Assembly: GCA_037447605.1 (NCBI GenBank)
Contig: CM074808.1
Coordinates: 1,092,988 to 1,156,987 of the forward strand
Length of the DNA: 64,000 bases
Reading direction: 5' to 3'
From: Zygnema circumcarinatum
Taxonomy: Eukaryota > Streptophyta > Zygnematophyceae > Zygnematales > Zygnemataceae
The position numbers and the translations under genes were made by a program. This document shows positions 1 through 11,080 of this stretch, piece by piece (position 1 is the first letter of the stretch; every line of letters starts with the position of its first letter). Below the pieces are notes generated by a model that ran no database searches, was not told the origin of the DNA, and saw only the letters and a list, made by a program, of their open reading frames with translations.

Positions 1-3000
1 GAATCCCTCAGTTCCGTGAAATCTGGAAGCCTCCAACAGGCGGCTATCTCTAGTGCCGACCGGGGATCATCCTTGGTGGTAAAGGATGCTATCAGGCCAT
101 CACCCGGCGTTTCAAATGGTCATGCAAACGAAGCAGATGGATCCAGCGCTGAACCTCTTGTGGTGAAAGGACTGGCAACTAATGGGAAGTTGGCAAAAAA
201 CAAGATTATTCTGTCTAGTAAGGGGGGCACAGCGTCGAAGGAGGCGAGAGTACAGAGCTCTCAAGGGAAGCTTGGCCCTTTCGTGTTGCCTGGAGCATCA
301 AGGGGATTAGCAGAGCTCCGAGAGAGTTTAAGGGAGGGCTCAGCTGCTGCTCCTCAGGCAGTTGATCTGAACAGTCGTTTGAAGGCTGCCAGTCTCCAAC
401 GGCCTCGCTGGGCAGGAGCCAGCTTGCAGGGGGATGTACCGCAGAATTTACCATCTGAACTGCAGTCGGACCCAACAAAGAGGTCAACAACAGCTCAATT
501 GCCATTTGGCCGTCATCAGAAAATCTCGCTTTCGACAGCGCAGCCATTAGCTCCGCTCATAACAGGTATCTGATCATCACTGATTCGCATACTCTTGGTG
601 CTTCCTTCCTTTCGGCTTCCCGGCTTGGCTGTAGCATTATTTTTGGTAGTGCGGTTCTGATTTCTCCTGGTCATGTTGCAGGCCTGAGCGCGGCCAGAAT
701 TATTTTATTGTACTTGACAATGAGTTAGGTGCCTGGTATGTTGCAGCTGAGTCTCGTTTCGATGCTTCGTCTCAGGTTTCGCTGGCTGAGACGAGAGGAA
801 GCCTGCAGATGCCTGTGCCTCCTGTAAGTGGCAGTCAGTTGCAAGGGGTTCCTGTGCAGACGGAAGCATGCGAACGTATTGATGAAAATGGAGCTCTTGA
901 GTCGGGGTCCGTGGGGTCTTGTGAAGTCAGTTTAGCAGAGGTGGCCACCAATTCTCTAGATTCTATCGGAAGTGTCAGTCAGTTGCAAGAAGTTCCTGTG
1001 CACACACAGGCACACGAACCTATTGAGGAAGATAGAGCTCCTGAATTGAAGTCAGCGAGGTCCTCTGAGTTCCCTATAACAACGGTGGCGGCAGACTTCC
1101 AACATACATTTGGTTGCGGCAGTCAGTCGCAAGGAGTGCCTATGCACAGGGAAGCCTGGGAACGTATTGGGGAAAATGGAGCTCTTGAGTTGGGGTCGTC
1201 AGTTTCTGAAGTATCTCTAACTGAGGTATCTGCCGATATTCAAGATTCTTTTGGAAGTGGCAGTTACTGGCAAGCGATGCCTGTGCACACGGAACCACGC
1301 GAACGTATTGAGGAAAATGGATCCTTTGAGCCGGGTTCGTCGAAATTTCACGAAGTCCCTTTGACAGAGGTGGCTGCCGATTTTCAAGATTCTTTTAGTA
1401 GCAGTCAGACGCAAGGAGTGCCTGTGTACACAGAAGCATGTGAACAGATGGAGGAGAAGGACGTTTGTGGAGTGGAGTCAACAGAGTTTTCTGAAGTCCC
1501 TGTGACAGAGGTAGCTGCTGATATTCAAGATTCTTTCACAAGTGGCGGTCAGTTAGAAGGAGTGCCTTTGCTCACAGAAGCATGCAAACCTATTGAGGAA
1601 AACAGTTCAAATGAGTCGGGGTCAGTGAGCTTTGCTGAAGTCCCTTTAACAGAGGTGACTGCCGAAATTCAAGATTCTTCTGTAAATGGCGGTGAGTGGC
1701 GAGAAGTGCCTCTGCAGTTGGAAGCATCTGAACGTATTGAGGAATATGGAGCTCTTGAGTTGGGTCCAGCAGAGTTTTCTGAAGCACCTTTAACAAAGAT
1801 GGCTGCCGATCTTCAAAACTCTGAAGGAGGAGCGCAGCAGACGATGAAGTCACTGGCGAGCTTTTCGATGTGGCAGAGCACAACTAAGGAGAGTTGGTGG
1901 GGGGAATTTAGTGGGAAGCAAGATAGCACAGTGAGCTCAGCTCTGTGGGGAGGGGAAGAGGTTGAGAAGCCAGCAGCAAGGGAGTTTGTTCCGGAGACAG
2001 TTATCCAAGCGACTGACAGGGATGAAAGGCATCATGATTTCTGGTTTCCTCCTGTGACTGAAGGAGAACACGTGGGAGATGTGGGACCCTTCTCTTTGCA
2101 TGGTGAGGGTGAGCGGTCGAATCCTGATTTTGGCAGCTTCGTCGTACCTGAAAGTTATCCATTGGAGCAACCCTCTGAAATCAAATCACAACTTCCAGGA
2201 GAAATTGCCGGCATTCCACCACCAAATTCAGAGTTAGTATTGCAGCAAGAGGACATTCATGCTGGGAATTGGCAGCAGAATAGCATGTATGCAGGGAAAG
2301 AAGTCGCAGTAAAAGAGGATCTGGCAGACGGGAAGGACTTTTGGCAATCAGGTGTTCAGGAGGAATGGGCATCTGGAAGTTTTCCTACACAGGAAGTGTC
2401 GCACATTGAGGAGCAGCAAGAAGGGACACCAGCTCAACACGACGACCTACATGCAGGTTGTTGGCAGCAGAATGGCATGCATACGGAGGAAGTGGTCACA
2501 GCGACAGAGCAATTGGCAGATGATAGGAATTTTTGGCAGTCAGAAGTTCAACAGGAGTGGGTCGCTGAAAGCTTCATTTCACAGAAAGGACCATTCATAG
2601 AGCAGCACCAAGAAGGAACCACGGCACAGCGAGAGGACTTCAATTCCGGGAGTTGGCAGCAGGTTGCTACGCGCACAGGGGAAGTTGCCACAGGGACAGA
2701 GCATTTGGCAAATGAGATAAGTTCTTGGCAGTCGAATGTCCCAAAGGAGTGGGCCTCTGAGAGCTTCACTACACAGAAAGTACCGCACACGGAGCAGCAC
2801 CAAGAAGGAACAACTTCTCAGCAGGAGGGCATCAATGCCGGGAGTTGGCAGCAGAATGACATGCCGATGGAGCATTTGGCAGGTGGGAGGGATTTTGGGC
2901 AGTCAGGGGTTCAACAAGAGTGGGCCTCTGAAAGCTTCCCTACACAGGAAGTATCGCAGATTGAGCAGCATCGCGAAGAGTACGATTGGCAAGGAACAGA

Positions 3001-6000
3001 TTCCGGGTTGGATCAGAATCAACAATGGCAGGAACAGAACGAACAATGGCAGGATCAGAACCAACAGTGGCAGGATCAATATCCTGGTTGGTATTGGGAT
3101 TACGATGCGCAGGAGTGGCGACAGACAGTAGATCAGAGTTTAGAACCTTGTATCAATGAAGCAAGCAATGCACTAGAGACAGGTACAGAAGACTTACCTT
3201 CTATGTCAAATGTGTCACATGAGGTTCTGCAGCCTGGAGGCATGATCTCTAGCTCGGAGATGACCAGTCATGGAAGTGAATGGCATTATGCAAGTGCAGG
3301 TGGTGAGAGTGAAAATGCATGGGAAGGAAACACTAGGGAGAATGACAGCTGGGATCGTACGGAGGAATCGGAAGCTGTTTCGGCCATGGAGCACCGGGCG
3401 CAGCAGCTGTCTGCTTTTGTGGCAAGCTCAATGGAGGGCCCAGCCTATCAAACAGCTGCTGCAAAGGTTATTCTGCCGAAGAATGATTTTCTCGTAGAAG
3501 ATCCTAAACCAGAGCTTGCAGAAACGTCATTTCCAGCTGCGGGGAAGACGTCAACCAAAGGAGGCAGGGTTGAGGATGGGATGTTTGACAAGTCTGCTGA
3601 AAATCCCGATTCTTCTGATTTTGAATTCAATAAAGAAATCAGCCAAGCTCCAGGTTCTTTGATGACATCGTCATTGGGTCACCAAATGCTAACACCACTA
3701 GGGGAAACTGCTCAGGCAATGTTTCAGGATGACAAATCCTCAGAAGTGGGGCCGCAGGCTGATGCTGTGGAATCCTTGGAGGTGAGCGGAGGATTTTGGG
3801 ATGAGCTTGGTGATTCCGCTGTCGTGCAGAGTGTGCCATTCTCGAAGGACCTTGCTGTAGCGTCTGTTCCTTCCGCACCTAGCCAGCCCTTGGCGACAAA
3901 CTCAACAGCTGGTGTTTCAGGTGCGCAACAACTAGATTTTGAGTTTGTGGATCAGAGTGAAGGTGCAGTGGCAGGTATGGAGAAAGACCAGCAGTCTCAA
4001 AGCCTTTTGCCTAAAGACAGTACGTTATTTCCAGTAGAAAAGACTGTGGTGGAGGACAGCTTTGCCTTCCCTAGAGAAAGTCAGAAAGCTTTTCCGGAAG
4101 CTTTTGATAGTTCTGCTGATGTGAGAACAAGTGAGGTTTTGCATCAGACACTTGGTGGGACGGTTACCCATTCAGAAGACTCCTCGGCGGATCAAATTTC
4201 CTCTGCTCTAGCTTGGGAAGGAGGACCACATGGTGATTGGAATCCAGGGCAGGAGGTACAAGAAAGTGTATGGACTGAAGATGGCCGACCATGGAGGTCA
4301 GAGGAGCCGCAAGACCCTGAGGAAAGCTTTGCTGCGGATGGAGCAGGATTTTCTCAGAGCACTTCTGACATGTGGGCCGGCTCTACTGAATCCAATGAGA
4401 GTCGATGGTGGCTAGAAAATAGTCACTCCGGTGCATTAGGGACAATTACTGAAGAATCAACTGAGAAGTCTAGTGTGGATCAGTACCCTGGGTGGTATTG
4501 GGATTATCAAGCACAGGAATGGCGGCAAACTGATGAATCGTATCAAGATTGGAATGGAGAATCTGTACCCGCTGTGGCTACAGAGACTGGTTTTGAAGAA
4601 TATCAGCAATGGAGTGACACCTCATTTGCTCAGAATGGCACATTCCAGAATTTTGCACAAGAATCGAATGTTGCAGCTTATGCAGAATCTACGGCTCCTG
4701 CTGTTGTTGGAACTGTTGCCAATGAGTATCAAGGTTGGAGTAACAACTGGCAAGCACAAGAAATTGTGTCCTCAGAAACTGCATTCGAGCAAGGCAGGTC
4801 GGCTGGAGATGCGGGCTCAATGGGGAGCCTTTTCAACCCTAGCGATGTCAAGCAGGCAGTTGAATTGCCGCCCGTCCAGCCAATGTGGGATGCTTCCGTA
4901 GATAGTGCCACTTGGGCTGGGGTTGGAGTGGGTTATGGTGGGAAGGCAGTCGGGCTGGAGACCTGGAAGCAGGAGCAACTTCCTTATGCTGTGTCTGCAG
5001 CTCCATCGCCTGTGACTTTTCCTCCCCGGACAAATGCTGAGGCAATGAAGGTTTCAGCAGGGTCTCCACCGCACACCCTCATCTGTATGGGCTTTGGAGG
5101 GTGCCTTGTCATCATGAAGCCAAGAGATCCCGTCACTCTTCATCAGGGCGCTGAGATGCAGGTATGCGCCTCCTGCACCTGTTGGTATGGCTGCTAATTT
5201 TTTGTGGTCCTTTCGCTTGAGTTGTGTCCGTAAGGTTTATTTCCTGGTTGAATCAGTTTGGCAGCAGCTGCTCGGGAGCAAATGACTAAGTCTAAAACCT
5301 GCAACCTTCTTTAGGCTGCTCCCTTCCTGTTCTCTGACATCGATGATTCCTTTCAATAGAAGATATAGATTTCCTGAGCTTTGCTTTCTCTAAAGACCCA
5401 GTGTGTCTGATTGGAGTGGGCCTAAAAAATCGTTGGTGTTCTATCGTCCATGTGCAGACTATGCCTGCTCCCCAAGCATGGGCCCCGGGGGTTATTCGAC
5501 TTGAAAGACTTAGCCAGGTGGTGCAGGCCAATGCTATTGGTGGGGAGGAAGGTCATGGTTCCCTCTACTTCAGCTCCCTTGGTCGACAAGCTTTAGTGGG
5601 CCCAATTAGCGCAGGGAGCGCATCACTGAAGGACATTCTGAAGTGGCTGGATGAGAGGGCTGTGAGGTGTTTCGAGGAGGAAGGGTTATGGGGTGACGGA
5701 GAATCGCTCCATCTTTTATGGGGGTTATTGCGTGTTGCCTGCCAAAATTATGGGACGCTTCGAAGCCCTTTAGGATTGCCGGGGATCGCTGAAAAGGTTT
5801 GCTGACCTAATCTTTACATCCGTCGTTGTGAAGAGAGCTAGTGAGAATCTCAATGTTTCTTCAGTAGCTTTGGCCTGAGTGCCTCTCGTTGAACATTATT
5901 CCGTCAGATGAGTTTGTGTGGAACGTCATGCTAGGGATTATTTCCATGAGAGGTGAATTGTTATCCTGGATCATTCTCTTTAACTTTTTTCCTGATATGC

Positions 6001-9000
6001 AAGTGCTGTGTGATCGTGCCTACATTTAGCGTCGACATGTACTATTGAGCGCTGCAAATTTTAGCTCTCTAGCATCGAAACATCCACTATTGTAGTGTCG
6101 TGTAGCATCAAAGCGGGTCAGTTTTTTGAATGAGAGCGAACCTGAGCTTGCCTATGCAGGATGAGACTGGTCCTCAGGCGGCTGTTGCCAAGTTACTTCT
6201 TGCAGCAGGAAGAGAGAATGCAGGATCAGACTGGCAAATGAAGAAGCGGTCAAAAGAAAGCGCGCTGCTTCAAACTGGTCCTTCTGAAGAAGAACGCGAG
6301 GTGAGGAATTATCCTGCATTCTTTGATGAGGTGGTTTCATGTTGCCAAATTTTGATCCTCGACCTCAGTTGATGTGGTGGAATAATGCTTGTCTGTTCTG
6401 GGATTTTGTGGGAACGAGCAGGCGGCAGCTATGCAGATGAAGAGCCTATTGTTATCTGGCAAGCGCAAGGAAGCATTGCAGGTTGCGGGCAGTGCTCAGC
6501 TTTGGGGAATAGCCCTTGTTCTCGCTCGCCAGCTGGGAGAGAAAGCGTATTTGGACACAATTGCGGAAATGGCTCATCGGCAATTTGCCGCCGGCTCTCC
6601 TTTGCGGACACTCAGCCTTCTCATGGCAGGCCGTCCTGCGGATGTGTTTTCCTCCAATGCTGCATCTGGGAAGGGTCTCGTGAAACCCCCCTCGAGTGGG
6701 GTTCTTGGAGAGGGAGATGCGGCTTTAGCTGCAATGCTGGAGGACTGGCAGCAGAATTTGGCTATGATGGCTGTGAATCGCACAGCAGGGGATGAGCGCG
6801 TGATACTTCATTTGGGTGACTGTTTGTGGCGAGTTCGAGGGGAGGTGGCAGCAGCCCATGTTTGTTACTTTGTTGCAGATTGTGCACCCGAAAACTTCTC
6901 TCGCACTGCAAGATTGTGTCTGTTTGGTGCGGACCATTGGAAACAACCACGCACATACGCCTGCGTTATGGCCATTCAGCGGACTGAAATGTATGAGTAT
7001 GCACGGACACTTGGAAATCCACAGCACGTGCTTCTTGCTTTCCAGCCTTATAAGGTTATTTATGCTGCCATGCTAGCAGAGGCAGGACGGCTGCAAGAGG
7101 CTCGACGATACTGTGATTCAGTAACGAAGGCACTCCGAACAGCTGGACGCAGTGGTGAAGTGGAGATTTGCAGGCAGGCAGCAGCAAGCCTGGAAGAAAG
7201 GCTGAAGGGACACCTTGCAGGAGTAGACAATGGAGCCCGTGGTATAATCAAGAAGGCTCTGGACTGGAGTGCTGGATGGATTATGGGTGCGTCTTCCTCC
7301 TCGCAGACAACTTCAGCTGTGGGCCCTTTGAACCCTGCGGGGAAGGGCTCTGTTGTACCTGCCGTAACTCCAACTTTTAGTATCACTACCCCACCTATAA
7401 CCAACACAGCGTATGCACAAAAGCCGGAAGCTGAAATGACTTTCACCAACGTAGCAGATGTGAGGGGCTCTGCTGTAGAGTCAGCTCCCTACTGGGGACT
7501 GCAGGGAGAGAACACGACTCATTCATTCGGAGGATATGCAAGCAGCATAGTACCACCAGCCTCAATGACTGCCCAAAACGGTTATGCTGCCAGTCTTCCT
7601 TCCTTGCAGCCACCGCCCTCAGTCCCTACACGTACGACTGAAAACCCGGTTCAATATTTGAAGCTAGGAGCCCAGACGGAATACAATAACAGTCCACTCT
7701 TTGGAATGGCGCCAAGTAAGGAAGGGTCTGTTGCTGACTTACAGATGGAGAACAGAAGCGCTGTTCAACAAGGTGCTCAGTTTAACAGCAGCACATGGGT
7801 GGAATCTAGTCATAAGCTTGAGAGGGCCCAAATGGCTAGCACAGAAAGGCAGTGGACAGCGGATGGGTCTGCAGAAGCAGTCGATCCAATCCCAAAAGGA
7901 GACTTCGTAGGGAATTCAGTGAGCGCTTTAGACTCTGCGTCTGATGGTCTTCGGGCTAACGAGTTTGAGCAGCAGCAGGCTGAGGCGGGTAGCAGTGAAA
8001 ACTCCGGGGGGGACCCTGGTGATAAGAAATGGGCATCGACTGCTGCCACCATTGGAGGGCTGCTGGGATCTGACTTTAGTGCTGATACGGAGGACAAGCA
8101 TCAGCAAGAAGAGGCACTAGGTGGCATGTCAGGTTCTTTCTCCATGGATCCCTTCAATGTTGCAGATGCAGTGGACCGACCTTCTCTTCCAGCGCGCAGT
8201 GTTTCCGAGCCCAATTTCAGTCGCCAGGTATGATGCATGTACATTCATTCTCATCGGAATTGCTGAGGCAGTGCCGCTAGCATTCAGCAAAGCCTCAGCA
8301 ATGGCATCTCATTACTATTAAGTAATCTAGCTGACCGATGTTCGGATGCGATGATCGATCGTCCAATTGTGCTGTTCTAAGGTGTGCTTACTTGATGTCG
8401 TATTTCAGAATAAGACTGGAGCATCGCCTTCTGAATCAGTCACAACAGGAGGTGGAGCGTCTCCAAAGCAACCCGGAGGTGGAGTTATCCGCTCCGTGTC
8501 GAGCTGGTTTTCCTCCATTGGTTCCTTTGCACGGCGACCAAAGGGGAATCAGGTCAGCTCATTGTTTGAGCGCAGTAGCTTATGGCCTTCACCCATGTTG
8601 CTCCATTCATTCTTTCTCCTTTTTCATTAGTGGAACTCGAATTTTGTGGAGATTATTTGCTTTATCGGAACTCCTGCTGTCAAGAGTGTCAGGCCCATAC
8701 TCTCGTTAAAGGTCTTGGCCGTCCATCTCTATTCTATCAAAATCATCTCGGGATGGGTATGATAACTTGTCAGGATCATTTTGAGCATTGACGGTTTCTG
8801 AGCACGGTTTGGCAGGCAGCCAGTTGTGAAGAATGCCTGTGTGAATTTCTACGCTTATTGCATTCCTTCTTACTGCACACTTTATTTATGCATAAGCGCA
8901 ACTTCATTCCAAGAACAAGAAGCGACCTTTCTTTTCCTTTCTTTCTTTTCTCTTTTCATGACCTGGAGCCTGTAAGAAGTAACCCTTCTCAGCTTCTGGC

Positions 9001-9800
9001 CATTCAGAAGTGAAGCTGATTTCAATCATGTCATGGATGCTTTGTTCAGGCCAAGCTGGGGGATAGCAATGCCTTTTACTATGACGAAAAGTTGAAGCGG
9101 TGGGTGGATCGCACGGCGCCGGCAGAAGCTGAGGCCACAGTGCTAGGGCCACCACCCAAGCTGCCAGCTGCGGCTGCCGGTCGAAAAGAGAGCCTTGGGT
9201 TTCCAGAAAAAGTTGACAATTCAACTGCTCCGCCTGCAATCAATAACGATATGCCACCTGTCCCTCCGCCAGCCGGTCTCCCACCAGCTCGCCGTGCTGG
9301 TGTTCGAGCTCGGTAAGGGGTAACTCTCACTTATCTGGTTAATGCAGACATGTTTGATGCTTTGACTTAAGAGGTGAAAAGTGAATGCATGTGTCATAGT
9401 GGCGGGAAGTGGCGGCTCCTCATGGACCCAGGCAGGTGTGCGTTCGTGAGTTACACTACACTGACATGGTGACAAATGCTTCCCTCACAGATATGTGGAT
9501 ACTTTCAACAAATCCAACCCTGCAACAACACCTGGCACTGGGCCGACTTCTCTGCTCATGCCAAGAGCCCCTTCTCCCGCTAAGCCTCCTCTCAATTTTT
9601 TCGTGCCTGCCCCTCCCCCTCCCGGGTCAGCAGCTGAAGCTCCTGCTCAGGCTGGTGGCATGAGTTCAGGTTTGGAGGCAACCCTAGAACAGTCAAACCG
9701 AGTAGAAACGAATGGTCCATATGTGGCCTCCATTCCCACAAAAGGCACCGAGGATGTCTCGGACGCGGCAGGAGAGCAGTTCCAGAATGTACAGCTATAG
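1..9800 (+). CDS. SEC16: SEC16-like COPII coat scaffold protein, 5' partial
   Basis: Sec16 organises ER exit sites and the Sec13/31 COPII coat. Exons fit as <1-565, 747-5161, 5458-5796, 6160-6300, 6422-8227, 8409-8552, 9050-9312 and 9491-9800; all phases agree, giving at least 2660 residues. The reading frame is open through base 1, so the start is upstream. The long N-terminal part is low-complexity and acidic and holds two tandem repeat families. It also carries two copies of a plant Sec16 motif, PGWYWDYxAQEWRQ (about 3080 and 4483). The conserved core begins with a PPHTLICMGFGG-like segment at the end of exon 2. It continues through exons 3-5, with AQLWGIALVLARQLGE, AGSPLRTLSLLMAG and LGDCLWRVRGE (the ancestral coatomer element region). 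The C terminus has the usual FYYDEKLKRWVD and RYVDTFN motifs. It is about twice the length of Arabidopsis SEC16, from N-terminal expansion. The start of exon 5 could instead be 6437. Confidence 0.93.
827..1834 (+). repeat. Seven tandem copies of a ~48-residue unit in SEC16
   Basis: The coding sequence holds seven imperfect copies of a unit of about 144 bp. The pattern is QxQGVPVxTEACERIEENGALE, followed by EVPLTEVAADIQDSF. Period and reading frame are kept across copies, so this is a coding repeat. No function for the unit is recognised; it is acidic and probably disordered. Confidence 0.85.
2244..2985 (+). repeat. Four tandem copies of a ~64-residue unit in SEC16
   Basis: This second repeat family, unrelated to the one at 827-1834, has units of about 190 bp with the pattern (D/N)xxAGSWQQN..., FWQSxVQxEWASESF and IEQHQEGTTAQ. 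The fourth copy is shortened. It runs into a Gln/Trp-rich stretch (QQWQDQNQQWQ, about 3017-3080) just before the first PGWYWDY motif. Confidence 0.85.
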
Positions 9801-11080
9801 CCTTGGCTGTCCTCGTAGAAAGGACTCCATGGGTAGCTTACTTATTACTGTGTATGATGGGGTTGGACGGGTGCCACGTGCGGCAATCGTAAAGCAGCTG
9901 TCATGTACGAGGGTTGGGCAGAACCGACGGCTTTGGATTCGACGAATGAGTCGTTTTTGTTCTTTCCAATCCTCACGTTCTTACCTACACTTTCATAATC
10001 TCAAATCGGCCATTCTTTCCGTGCTGGCCCTGCAATGTGCGGGAGGCGCGAGAATGGTTCTGCCCCACTATCAGCATCTTGGTCAACCCTCTTTGTCTGC
10101 CAGATTCCTACACCTGCCTTGGCTCTGCTGGGCGTATGGTTTGAGACATGTCAATGAGTGCTACGTGTGTTGACTGTACTGCAGCATTGTCTTGTCCTTC
10201 TCTCGCCGGTGAGTGGCAGCCGTGAGCGAGTCACGAAAGTTGTCATAATCAGCAATTGAGTCGGGAAGGAAAACACTCCCAACAAAGATGTGGATCGTGT
10301 GTGGGGGGAGGGCGGGGTTGGAAGCGATGATCACAGCCGTTGGCATCACTGACATGAGGTCATGATCATGAGCCATGACCCAGATCATGAGAATGTAGAA
10401 AAAGCTATGACCATTCTTACCAGGGTGGTGGTGAGGTAGTGGGTTCAATGTACACGTCAGTTCCAGCTTCTGCTTGTAAAAGTAGACTTCTTTACAACAA
10501 TTGCATTGGTTTTTGCAAAACTCGCTATGACTATATAGACACATGGCGCAAATAATACAATTGACCAAACTTCACTTACTACAACAACAACAAACAACAC
10601 TAACCTAAAACTTTTTCTTACTGAAACCAATCAAGAAGACTTGCGAAACCTGGAAACAACGCAACATGTTGCATACCATCAAAACGCCAATTGGAAGGTG
10701 GTCATTGAGAAATGGTCCTAGGTGACTCATGAAGTCATGAGTCATGCATGACCCAAGTCTCGTGACCGTCATGTCATGTCAGCAAAACGGTCAACTACAG
10801 CAAACTGTAGCATGCAGACGGCAGCATTCGCGTGGCCGCTGTCCACGTGGCAAACTTATACAGCACAAGACATGGAACTACTGTAACTGTGTAACGACAT
10901 GGATCCTCTAGCATAGAAAAGCGTTCGGGTTTAGGTGACCCATGGCCATGGAGCATGCCATCGAGCCATGCATGGTGCATGGTTTAGGGTGAGGGTTAGG
11001 ACTGAAGGATTAGGGTTGGAGTCTTGAAGGGTGAGGAGGAGCAGGGAAATTTCTGGAGCAAGAAGTGCTGCAGATCCAGA
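9801..11080. other. Intergenic: SEC16 3' flank and CATG-rich LEO1 upstream region
   Basis: No gene is supported here. From about 10340 to 10990 the DNA is unusually rich in CATG words: TGAGTCA/TGACTCA bZIP-type sites near 10720-10745 and CATGCATG (RY-type) at about 10743 and 10965. Near 11000 it changes to G-rich telomere-like words. Short ORFs in this stretch have no recognisable protein similarity. Confidence 0.6.
10983..11017 (+). promoter_or_regulatory. Telo-box cluster upstream of LEO1
   Basis: TTTAGGG (10983-10989), GGGTTAGG (10993-11000) and TTAGGGTT (11010-11017) lie 64-98 bp before the LEO1 ATG. The last is the reverse complement of the plant telo-box AACCCTAA, known in promoters of plant housekeeping and translation genes. 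Its role here is inferred from sequence and position only. Confidence 0.5.

Noticed and set aside
10161-10568. 135-residue minus-strand ORF after SEC16
   Set aside because: No similarity or splice context; it lies in repeat-like CATG-rich spacer.
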